Shown: positions 28,897 to 38,600 of the stretch, piece by piece
How the letters are laid out: the number at the start of each line of letters is the position of its first letter
Position numbering within the stretch: position 1 is the first letter of the stretch
Source: an uncultured Endomicrobiia bacterium
GTDB taxonomy: Bacteria > Elusimicrobiota > Endomicrobiia > DTEH01
DNA length: 39,216 bases
Direction: 5' to 3'
NCBI GenBank assembly: GCA_938074745.1
Contig: CALJEJ010000035.1
Span: 1-39,216, forward strand
Made by a program: the position numbers and the translations under genes
Notes under the pieces: model-generated
Told to the model about the DNA's origin: nothing
Seen by the model: only the letters and a program-made list of their open reading frames with translations
Databases searched by the model: none

Positions 28897-30393
28897 CTAC
28901 TTTTTAGATTCTACAATTTCAGCTTCTACAGTAAGACTTTTTTGTCTTTCAAGTTGTTCTTTTACAATTTTACTACGTTCTATATTTATTTCTCCTGAAT
29001 TTATTAAATCACGGATTGTAGAGACTATTTTCTTTTGTTCATTTTTAATAACCTTTTCACCAATTTCACCTAACAAATCCATTTGTTCTGCTAACATTGC
29101 ACGACCACCTTCAGTTAAACAATCCATAACTTTGTTTTTTATTTCCTCTGGCGTATTTTTTAACGCTATTGCTAAAGATATTCCACGACGTTGTGTTTCA
29201 CGAATAATTTTTTGTAATGTTGGTTTATCCAAAAACAAAATGTCTTCAAACAAAAATATTTTTTCTCTAAGTTTTTCTGCCAACTGCGGGTTCTGAAAAG
29301 ATAACGTTTGTAATATATCTTCTTGAACATCTTTATCTGCTTGGTCTAACAATGACAGAAAATAATCTTCTCCACCAATACAATAATCTATTCTTGATTT
29401 AATACTCTGTTCAATTTCTTGAACTTCTTGTGGGTCAGGCAGTTTCACTGAAGCAAGTTCTAACGCTACTTTTGTTTGTGTTTTTCTATCCAACATTGAC
29501 ATAAATTCTGTAGCCAAATCTGACGGTAAATAACTTACCACGAGCGCTATAATTGTTGGTGTTTCATCTTTCAATAAATACCAGAGGTTTTTTAAGTTTG
29601 CTCTGTTGATAAAATCAAAATGTTTCTTGGTAGTTTCTTTTTCTTTTTTCCCACCAACAGTTAATTCCATTGTTCCACCCATACCACCAGCAGCAGGTAA
29701 TCCTAAAGGTTCAGTTCCGGGTAATAACCCTTGTTGCATCTGTCCAGTCATATCCATTTTTTGTGTTCCGGAGAGTCTTGCATCAGCGTCAATTCTTAAT
29801 TGTACAGCTTTCACAATTGTTTTAAAAAAATGTGTCACAGGACCAAACAAAAATAATGCTATTACTAAAATTATAAACGGTAAATACAAATGTGGTAAAA
29901 TTTGTTCCAATATTGCTTGTAATGTAGGAACTTTTTGAAACTCTATCCTGCTAATATTAATTGTATCTCCTCGTTCAAGGTTAAGATTTATAAGTGCTGG
30001 TAATTCAGATTTTATTCTTTCTAAAACTTTTGGCGAAATTGTGTTATCTACTGCTATGTTGATTACAATTTTTTCAATTTGTAGTTGTATTGGCAAATTT
30101 TGTTTTTGTTCTACAGGGATGTATGAATAGGTAACACCTGGCAAATATTCTTCTTCACGTAGATATACTCCTGGGTAAGCCTCTGTTGTAGTAGCAGTTT
30201 CTTGTGTTGGAAGTTTCAGATATACATTAGGCACAACAACAAAATTTTTACTCCCTATAATTCGTTCTACAATAAGTTCAACTTTTTCTTGAATATTTTT
30301 TTCAAGTTGTATCTTTTCTTCGTTTAAAGACAAACTGTAAATACCAGCAGTTATAAAAAACAAAATTGTTATAGTAAAAAATTTTTTTTTCAT
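28897..30393 (-). CDS. FliF (C-terminal periplasmic ring domain only) - FliG fusion
   Basis: Signal peptide; IQLQIEKIVINIAVDNTISPKVLERIKSELPALINLNLERGDTINISRIEF (FliF/YscJ C-terminal type), one TM, then FliG middle/C domains: ETPTIIALVVSYLPSDLATEFMSML... LAEKLREKIFLFEDILFLDKPTLQKIIRETQRRGISLAIALKNTPEEIKNKVMDCLTEGGRAMLAEQMDLLGEIGEKVIKNEQKKIVSTIRDLINSGEI. Confidence 0.85.
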   Translation of the reverse strand: MKKKFFTITILFFITAGIYSLSLNEEKIQLEKNIQEKVELIVERIIGSKNFVVVPNVYLKLPTQETATTTEAYPGVYLREEEYLPGVTYSYIPVEQKQNLPIQLQIEKIVINIAVDNTISPKVLERIKSELPALINLNLERGDTINISRIEFQKVPTLQAILEQILPHLYLPFIILVIALFLFGPVTHFFKTIVKAVQLRIDADARLSGTQKMDMTGQMQQGLLPGTEPLGLPAAGGMGGTMELTVGGKKEKETTKKHFDFINRANLKNLWYLLKDETPTIIALVVSYLPSDLATEFMSMLDRKTQTKVALELASVKLPDPQEVQEIEQSIKSRIDYCIGGEDYFLSLLDQADKDVQEDILQTLSFQNPQLAEKLREKIFLFEDILFLDKPTLQKIIRETQRRGISLAIALKNTPEEIKNKVMDCLTEGGRAMLAEQMDLLGEIGEKVIKNEQKKIVSTIRDLINSGEINIERSKIVKEQLERQKSLTVEAEIVESKK

Positions 30394-30436
30394 TTATTGT
30401 TCCAACTAAATAACTAAAAATTTATATTTTTTTATT

Positions 30437-30877
30437 CTATTTTTCCCGAACAATATAATCACTTTTTGACGAAATTTTGCTGTCTATTCTTAACAACAGT
30501 TCGCGGTTAATACGACTTTCTTCTACAACTAATTGTGCAATATGGTTTGCAATTTCTATTTGTCTATCAATTTTTTCATCCATTTTCTTTAACATTTCAG
30601 TCTGTCTATTTAGCATCTCAGTCTGTTTGTTTAACATCTCGGTCTGTTTATTTAACGTTTCAGTCTGACGGATAACAATTTCTTTAATTCCTTTTGTAGT
30701 TTCAGCTAACTCTTTTGTAGTTTCAGCCAACCCTTTTGTAGTTTGTGCTAATTCTTTTGTAGTTTGAGATATCTCATACACAAGTTTTCTTGTCCCGTTA
30801 AACACAAACAACGCTACACCACCTACCGAAGCTACTGTCCCTATGAATGTTATTATAGACACAGTTATAGTATCCAT
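30437..30877 (-). CDS. Membrane-anchored heptad-repeat coiled-coil protein
   Basis: N-terminal TM (VSIITFIGTVASVGGVALFVF) then (TTKELAQ)x4 and (LNKQTEM)x4. Confidence 0.75.
   Translation of the reverse strand: MDTITVSIITFIGTVASVGGVALFVFNGTRKLVYEISQTTKELAQTTKGLAETTKELAETTKGIKEIVIRQTETLNKQTEMLNKQTEMLNRQTEMLKKMDEKIDRQIEIANHIAQLVVEESRINRELLLRIDSKISSKSDYIVREK
30591..30674. repeat. Four 21-bp coding repeats (LNKQTEM heptads)
   Basis: aacatttcagtctgtctattt-type units repeated in 21-bp register. Confidence 0.85.
30691..30774. repeat. Four 21-bp coding repeats (TTKELAE/Q heptads)
   Basis: cttttgtagtttcagctaact-type units repeated in 21-bp register. Confidence 0.88.
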
Positions 30878-31021
30878 AAACTTATTTTACCGTAAAAAAA
30901 ACTTTTTGTCCACTTTTTATTTTCACTTTTTTATTTTTTCACTTAATTACTTACTAGCTGCTTTATTTTGGAATTTATTATATATACACAATTTTTTATC
31001 CGGTTATCAACAAAATTAAAA

Positions 31022-32641
31022 TTATTTCTGTTGTGTTTTAAGACTTTCTTTTACTCGTTTTATAAACTCAGCCAACCTCGTATCTTTTTTATCCAAAGAC
31101 AATGCTTGTTCCCACATTTTTATTGCTTTTTCTTTTTCTCCCATAGCATAAAATGCAGAACCTAACTTTTTATATGCTTCAGCATCTTCAGGTTCAAGAA
31201 ACAAAATTTCGTCACATAAAGCTACTACACGTGCATAATCTTTTTTCCTAAACGCAATTAACGCTTCATTATGTTTCTGGTCGACAATAGTTCTACCGCT
31301 GGGCAACTCAATTTTTTCTGCTCTGATGCCAGTTTTTTCTTCTATTTTTGTCAACAACCGTGCTAAAGTTCTGTTTTCTGGTGATTTGCTTAATGCATAA
31401 CTTAAAAGTTTTACTGAATTAACATTATCTCCATTAATAAAATATCTCACTCCACGTAGAATTTTTGAATTTATATCTCCTTGTGCAGGTATAGTGGTAT
31501 AAAACGACGCTACTAAACTTACACGGTCTATATAAATATCTACATCGGTTGCCTCAGGTAAAACTTCTTTTGCTTTGGTAAATTTTGACAATGCCTGTTT
31601 AATATACCCACGAGTTGCATCTCTTATACCTTCTTCTAACAATGTTTGGAAATACTTCTTTTTTTCTTCTTCTGTTTGCAACTTTGCTTCTACTATTTCT
31701 ATATCTTCAGCAGTAGGCATACCTTTTATTTTTTCAGCCCAAAGTTCTTCTAACGTTTTGCCAAATTTGAAATCTAACGATATTCTGTGTGTGCTCCCAA
31801 GATAATCTTGAAGTACCAGCGCATAATCAAAATTTATGTTTTTATATATTACACCAAAACCTAATGTTGTTTCAAGATTGTTTCGTCCGGCACGTAGGTT
31901 AAACATTTTCCAAATAGATGTTTCTAATCCAAAACTGTAAGTATCCAACAATGAAGAACCTGTTTTTCGTTTACCTACATCAATACCTAAAATAAAAGTT
32001 TCAAAAGGTTTTATCCCTAAACCAAAGTTTACTCCTAAAGGTAACTTATCTTCTGTATCTGACAATGTCAAAGTAAATAAATTATTGAAATTTGCACCTA
32101 ATGTTATAGCAGAAGAAACAAGATAAATAATACCAATGTTTGTCGTAAAAAAGTTTTGTGAATATGTATAAAGAGAGTTAGAAACGAATTTTGCATTACC
32201 ACCAGTATAAAATTTCCGTATTATTTCCCTACCCCAGCAAAAGTTGAACAATACACTGTTAAACGAAAATTCGTTGCCAGTAAACTGGTTATATTCATTA
32301 GTTTCTTTAGCACCCCAGGAAGTTAGATGAGAAACACCTACTGCAAAATTGCCATAATCAACTGTTGGATGGACATAACCAAAATAGTTCATTATAGTAT
32401 TTTCGTAAAGAATTGCGGTAGCAAAACCTACCTCTTTACGGTTTATCATTCCTAATAACCCGCTGTTTAAATAACTGCTGAACACGTCAGCAGACAATCC
32501 TGCATAAGTGTTACCCATAGCGTTCACTCGTGCACCTAAAGGATAATTTAATATTGATGTTGTTTCCACTGCTACAATAATCCAACTTAGAAATAAAGAA
32601 TATATAACAAACCCTAATTTTCTTTCTACAAAAAATTTCAT
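31022..32641 (-). CDS. PorV/UPF0164-like outer-membrane beta-barrel fused to C-terminal TPR
   Basis: Likely start MKFFVERK at 32641; NYPLGARVNAMGNTYAGLSADVFSSYLNSGLLGM; C-terminal ALIAFRKKDYARVVALCDEILFLEPEDAEAYKKLGSAFYAMGEKEKAIKMWEQAL. Confidence 0.78.
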   Translation of the reverse strand: MKFFVERKLGFVIYSLFLSWIIVAVETTSILNYPLGARVNAMGNTYAGLSADVFSSYLNSGLLGMINRKEVGFATAILYENTIMNYFGYVHPTVDYGNFAVGVSHLTSWGAKETNEYNQFTGNEFSFNSVLFNFCWGREIIRKFYTGGNAKFVSNSLYTYSQNFFTTNIGIIYLVSSAITLGANFNNLFTLTLSDTEDKLPLGVNFGLGIKPFETFILGIDVGKRKTGSSLLDTYSFGLETSIWKMFNLRAGRNNLETTLGFGVIYKNINFDYALVLQDYLGSTHRISLDFKFGKTLEELWAEKIKGMPTAEDIEIVEAKLQTEEEKKKYFQTLLEEGIRDATRGYIKQALSKFTKAKEVLPEATDVDIYIDRVSLVASFYTTIPAQGDINSKILRGVRYFINGDNVNSVKLLSYALSKSPENRTLARLLTKIEEKTGIRAEKIELPSGRTIVDQKHNEALIAFRKKDYARVVALCDEILFLEPEDAEAYKKLGSAFYAMGEKEKAIKMWEQALSLDKKDTRLAEFIKRVKESLKTQQK

Positions 32642-35600
32642 CTTATTACACCTATTTTCCATCTTTTTTGTTGTATACTACCAGTTTCATCTTTAGCTTC
32701 TATTACAAGAATATACATCCCTGTAGAAAAATCTTTACTTTCAGGACAATCTACAAAATTTGCTCCTTGTTTACCTCCATCGGAACCAGAAACAATTTTT
32801 CGTTGCCAAACAAGGTTGCCAAATAAATCAAATATTTTAAGGTTCACATCTGAATCTTTAGTTAGTATATAACTTATCTTTAGAACTGTTTTTCTGACAT
32901 CGCACGGATTAGGGAAAGTAGTTAAATTTGTAATTATATCTGAAGGTAATTGAATAACCACTGGCGAAGATTCTTTCGTCCAGTCAGAATATAAACCTGC
33001 TACATTCATTGTTCTTATACGATAATAATAAAATTTTTCTTTTTGTTTACCTTTCATTCTGAACTCTATATTAAAATTATAATCTTCAAGGTTATACCCC
33101 AGATTTGAAAACAAAGTTTTAAAATTCACAACTTCTACATTTGTAGGGTTCATTGGAGTAGTTACAAAAGTGTGTGTAAGTATCAAATCGTCATTTATCA
33201 CATTACGTGTAGAAAATATTATTTTATTTCCTGAAACAGTTTTTAAAATTTTGTTTGTATAGACTGCTCGGAATAGGGCCGTAAAATCAAGGTCTATACT
33301 TTGTACTTCAGTCCATAAAATTTCATTTCCTACTTTTTCCTGCAATATTATTTTTGATACTAAACTTTCTTGGTCGTCGTAATATTTACAGTTCAACCAA
33401 AACATATCATTACTTGGTGAAGAACCTTGAGGTTGTTGTGGTATTTCTGGTGGAGTACAGTCTACTAAAATTGTGAAATAATTTAGTCTTATGAACCCAG
33501 CGTTACTTTCTGATTTTACCCACACATAATAGATATTATTATGTTGCAAATTCAATCCTGAAAATGTATATTCTTGAGGTAAACCTATTGGAATAAACTT
33601 ATTCAAATCTGGATTATCATTTAAACTTCGTGGTTTATATGAAGCCAATCCTACATATCCTGTTTTTATTCCACCGCCTTCCGGTGCAACCGAGTACCAA
33701 CTAAATTTTATCTCGTTAGTATTAGGAATATAATACACAATATTTTCTACTTCTTTTCCCGTATCTATTCCTCTACCTAAAGGAACTGCAGGTGTAATTA
33801 TAGGTTTTGTAGGAGTTCTTTTATCCAACAAATTTATTTGTGAGGAGGAAAAATAACTAAACGGTTTCTGTTTATTAGGTAACGAATAATAAAATCCTGT
33901 CGGGTCAACACCAAAACCTATTGTTTTATCCGGTATTGCCTCTTTGTTAAAATCAAAAACTATAAATATTCGTGATATTTCGTCAAGAACTAATACAGGG
34001 TCGTATTGTAAATTTCCAGGGTTGAAAAATTTTAGTTCACACTTGCCAGAACTGTCAAACACGCCTGTAGAAACTAACACGTCAGTATAAGTGGAGAACC
34101 GTAAATCGCCATTGTCTAAATATACCTTTACCTGTTTCACAGTAGAAGAAGCTTCCGAAGTACCTTCGTGCGAAATTATCAGTTTCTGTAGTGTAGCATC
34201 ACAAAATGCTAACAAATCTATTTTTGCTATAAGTACATCTTGTTCATACAAAGCTGCTTCTTGTGGTGCTAACGAAGTAATTTCTGTAGAAACTTCGTCA
34301 GGCCAATCTGTTATAGTAAGTTCTGGAGAAACTAATGGAAAGTTTGCATTATCTACTATATCAGCACCACCTAAAGTGAAATATGTCGCAGTGGATAAGA
34401 CAAGTTTCAGTTTTTCTTCAGGAGTAGCGTTCTTGGGAATATAACATGTTATAAAATATGTCGCGTACTCGCCTAAACGTTCAATTTTGTCAATACGTTC
34501 CGGTTGAGAAAAAATAATTATCGCTGAATTGTTCTCAAACGTGCTACCACCTAATTTAATGTCTGAAGAATCTAAATCACCGTCACCGTTTACATCACGC
34601 CATACTTCTACTACTGTAGCGGAACTGCGGTTAAACCGTGTATACCTATCTGCTGCAGGTGTCCCTGAAGTAATCGTAGATTTATCAACACGTAACCGAG
34701 ACCAATCCGCTACACCTGCGTCTATTGATACACCGATAGGTAAAACTATCCTACGTTCACTTTGATAAATTTTTTCCGGTATACGAGCAATAATATCGCT
34801 CAACGGTTTCACATAAACAATATCTCGGGATACTTCTACACGAACTGTAGCTGATTTAATTTCGTCAACTATATCACTCAATTGCGACTGGATAGAATTC
34901 ACCCCTTCAGCGTCAAGCAAGAAGTATGTCGTGGTTAACATTGTTTTAATTGCAAACTTCACTTCTTGCTCTTCAGAAGAATATAACGAATCTGGCGAAA
35001 CTGTAACTACTACATAAAAGTATTTTACTGTTTTATCGGTAATTGTCTGAACTTGTGAAAATTCTAACAATGCAATACCGCCAGAAAATCTCGCAGAAGA
35101 CAAAAGGTTTTCAGGGAAAATATCATCTTTGTAAATTTTTATACTTTTAATATCCTCGTCACGAATATTTACTCCTGTGAGGTTCACTCTTAACTTCCTA
35201 AACGGCGATTCTGACTTGTCAGTTCTTAACCCAAACTTCATCATTATTCCTGAATCACCTTGTTCTAAAACAGAAGTTAGTTGATACCCGCTATCACTAA
35301 TTAAATATGTCCGAGTATCAACTTCTACTAACTGGACATTAACCACAGGAGGGATTACTGTAAAATATTCTAAAGTAGTCGTATCCTTGTAAGTAATATA
35401 TGGTAGATTATTTCGTGCAAACGCTACCCCTTGACTTATATTCAAACAACCAAAATCAAATTTTAGTGCAAAAGTTGTATCCAAGGGCGCATCTACTGAA
35501 AGGTCTATAACAACATCGTAATAATATGTAGCAAATGTTACTGAAGGTTGTGGAGTTAAATTTATTTCCGCACGGGAGTTTATAAATACTGAGGAACCCA

Positions 35601-38600
35601 ACAATTGACCACCTCGGAAAATTTTTATTGCATTGATATACTGGTCATCTAAAGTACCTAATTTGTCTACTATGACTTTAGCAATTTTCGTAGGAACTGC
35701 AGTGTCATAAGCAAACCGAACACCTAACTGTGCAACAGGTTGGTTTGTCCTCCCTTGGACAATTTTTGTAGCGGTGGTTCGTGGAGAAACTACTGTCGCG
35801 TTCCATAAATAATTTGGTGACTTACCTGACATAAAAACTTTTTCCCAACTTTGACCTAAATCTTTTGAAAGATAAATTGTTCCGCTGCTGCCTACTACAA
35901 CAATTTTTGTTGGGTCTATAAACCTGCAAGAATAGAATGTAAGATTTTGTGCCTGAGGTGGTGAAATATCTGTAAAAGTTGTTCCACCATCTGAAGTTAA
36001 ATAAACTTTACCACCACTACCACATAAAATACCTCGTGTTAAAGAAATAAAATGTAAACTATAAAATGTTACTGAAGTAGAAATTGTTACTGAAGTAAAA
36101 CTGTTTGCTCCGTCAGTAGTCTTTAGAAACAACCCGTTTGCACCACATAAAAAACCGTTATTAGAATCAATAAATTGTACTTTATACAAATCCGTAGCAC
36201 CTATGGGTAAATTTACCAAAGTAAAACTGTTTGCTGCGTCAGTTGTCTTTATCAAAGTAGAATTTTTCCCACAGATAAAACCTGTGTCATTAACAAAACT
36301 TATAGAATACAAATTTTCTGTTACTGGTGAAGTGATAGGAAACCAAGTCTCAGCTGTATCAGTTGATTTATATATAACTCCGTTATTACCACAAAGAATT
36401 ATTGTAGAAACAGTAACAAAATTTACATCGTTTAATTCTTCAGTACCAACTTGTGTCTGTTGATATGTAATAAACGAATTTGTTGATTTTATCACTAAAC
36501 CGTTTTTACCACAAACAACACTCGCAAAATTGTTAGAATCTATACTGTTGAACTTTTTGTTAACATCGTTGTTATAAATTTTTGTGAACCACTTATTTCC
36601 CGAATCTGCAGTAGCTTTTAAAATCCCTTTATCTCCTACTACATAACCGTTATTATTATCTACAAACAATACTGATTTATAATTTTGTTCCACTACTTCG
36701 GAAATTGTTATATACGCCTCTCCTGCATAGAAATAATTTCTTACTACAACACTTTTTCTCCCAGCATCTGATAAAGTAAAAGTTACCGAAGAAGGTTCTA
36801 TTAATATTCCCGAAATACTACTGGATAGTACTGCTACACCTTCAAAATCTACTGCTATATTATTTAATTTATCCAGTGCAACAATATAACACGGTTTGTC
36901 TACTTGAATCTGTGCTGAAGGGTCAAACGACCATCTTCCTTGAGGATCAATACTCGTAGCTACAGCAAACGAAACTGCTTTCCCGGGAAGAACCGTATGT
37001 TGTTGTGAAACCGTAAGCCAACCTTGTTCACCATTCCACTTTTCTAACGCTGCAAGTTCGTCTACATAAATAGTGGGATTACCAGAATTCTCGTCTCTAT
37101 AATAAAAAGAACCTTTAGAATACCCAGGTAATATATTTAACCTGTTTATACCAAAATTTACCCCGTCTAACGAAAACTCGCCTTTGGTAGAATCTGACCG
37201 TAACTCACATTCTCCACCAAATTGAGAAATTATTTCATCACCATCTTCGTCTATACATTGAACTTCAATTTTCCCAGAAGAATCGCCTGCATAAAATGTA
37301 TATGGCAAAGTAGTAAATTTCAATGTATGAACTTTAGAACTACGTGAACGTAACAAAAACAGGTTATTAACATTTGTTGCAACCAAAGACCTATTACCTT
37401 CAGCATCTTCAGTACGGATAGAAAACCAGTATGTAAGACCAGGAACAAGACCTGTAATAATACATTCCTGAGGCTCTCCTGCAGAAACATTAAAAGTAGA
37501 AATTATAACCACACCGGAAACGTTCCCAGTAGAAGTTTTTATTTCAGTAATATTTTCAAACTCTTGTTCTGTAGTAATTATCACTCCTGCACGGTATTTT
37601 ATTATATATTTACCAGACACAATATTCCCTGAAGTAGCATCTTCAGTTGGTGCTGTCCATTGAAGTTTCACTGTTCCTTCTTTACCCTTACCTCGTTGTA
37701 CAACCAGATCTGTAATCTGTGATGGACAACCAACAAATTTGAACGGTCCTAAAAGTTGTTCTACAGGAGAGGGGATATTCTCATAATTATAACTGCGAAC
37801 AATAAAATACCAATTCTCACTGTTTTCCGTGGCTATAGGTAAATATTCCGGTGGTAAACCTGAAACTTCCGCACCACCTCCTAAAGTGTGTGTAGCGGAC
37901 GATGGGTACCACAAAACAGCAGAACTTTCATCCCAACTAGAAGTTGTCTTCCAGACAACTTTGTAATATGCAACCCGACCTACCCCAGTAGAGTATTCTG
38001 AAATAAACGAAAATGTTTGTGTCCTGTACCATACATCAGTAGAAATTGATATGTAAGTATAGGAAGTCAAAAATGCGACGAACTTTTCAGCTTTTACTGC
38101 AGGTGGTAGAGGATGTGTGTATTTGTAATACGGTGCATCTTGACCATTTATATTTCTTGCAGCGTTACCACCGTTGTCGTTATATGCGACAACATACCTA
38201 CCGTATTGCGTGTTCGCAGAAAGGTTCTCTTCATACCAAACAGTTGTATCCGGCGAAAGTTCCGCAATTAATCCTTCAGAAGTAGAAGTTATAACCAGAT
38301 ACCCACCATCTTTGTTATACGGCCGTGTGTCAGAATAAATCCTGTATCCACTGAGGTAATACGTAGGAGTTGATGTTACCCATGACCATTTTATTGTAGT
38401 AGAAGATATTACTTCACCTTTGAACTGAACAGCTCGTAACGGTAACGGTTCAAATTCAAACCCTATCTTGTCAACTACTGGCGTTGTACTACCGTCGGAA
38501 TAGAATTCTATTTTGTATTGTACATATCTTCCCCGACCTATTATATTAGACGGTTCAGGATACGGGTTCATAATGAGTTCTCTCCATACCGGAAAAGTAG

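Noticed and set aside
30591-30774. 21-bp repeats as a possible CRISPR or minisatellite
   Set aside because: Units are in-frame heptads of a coding sequence with no spacers; this is a coiled-coil repeat.
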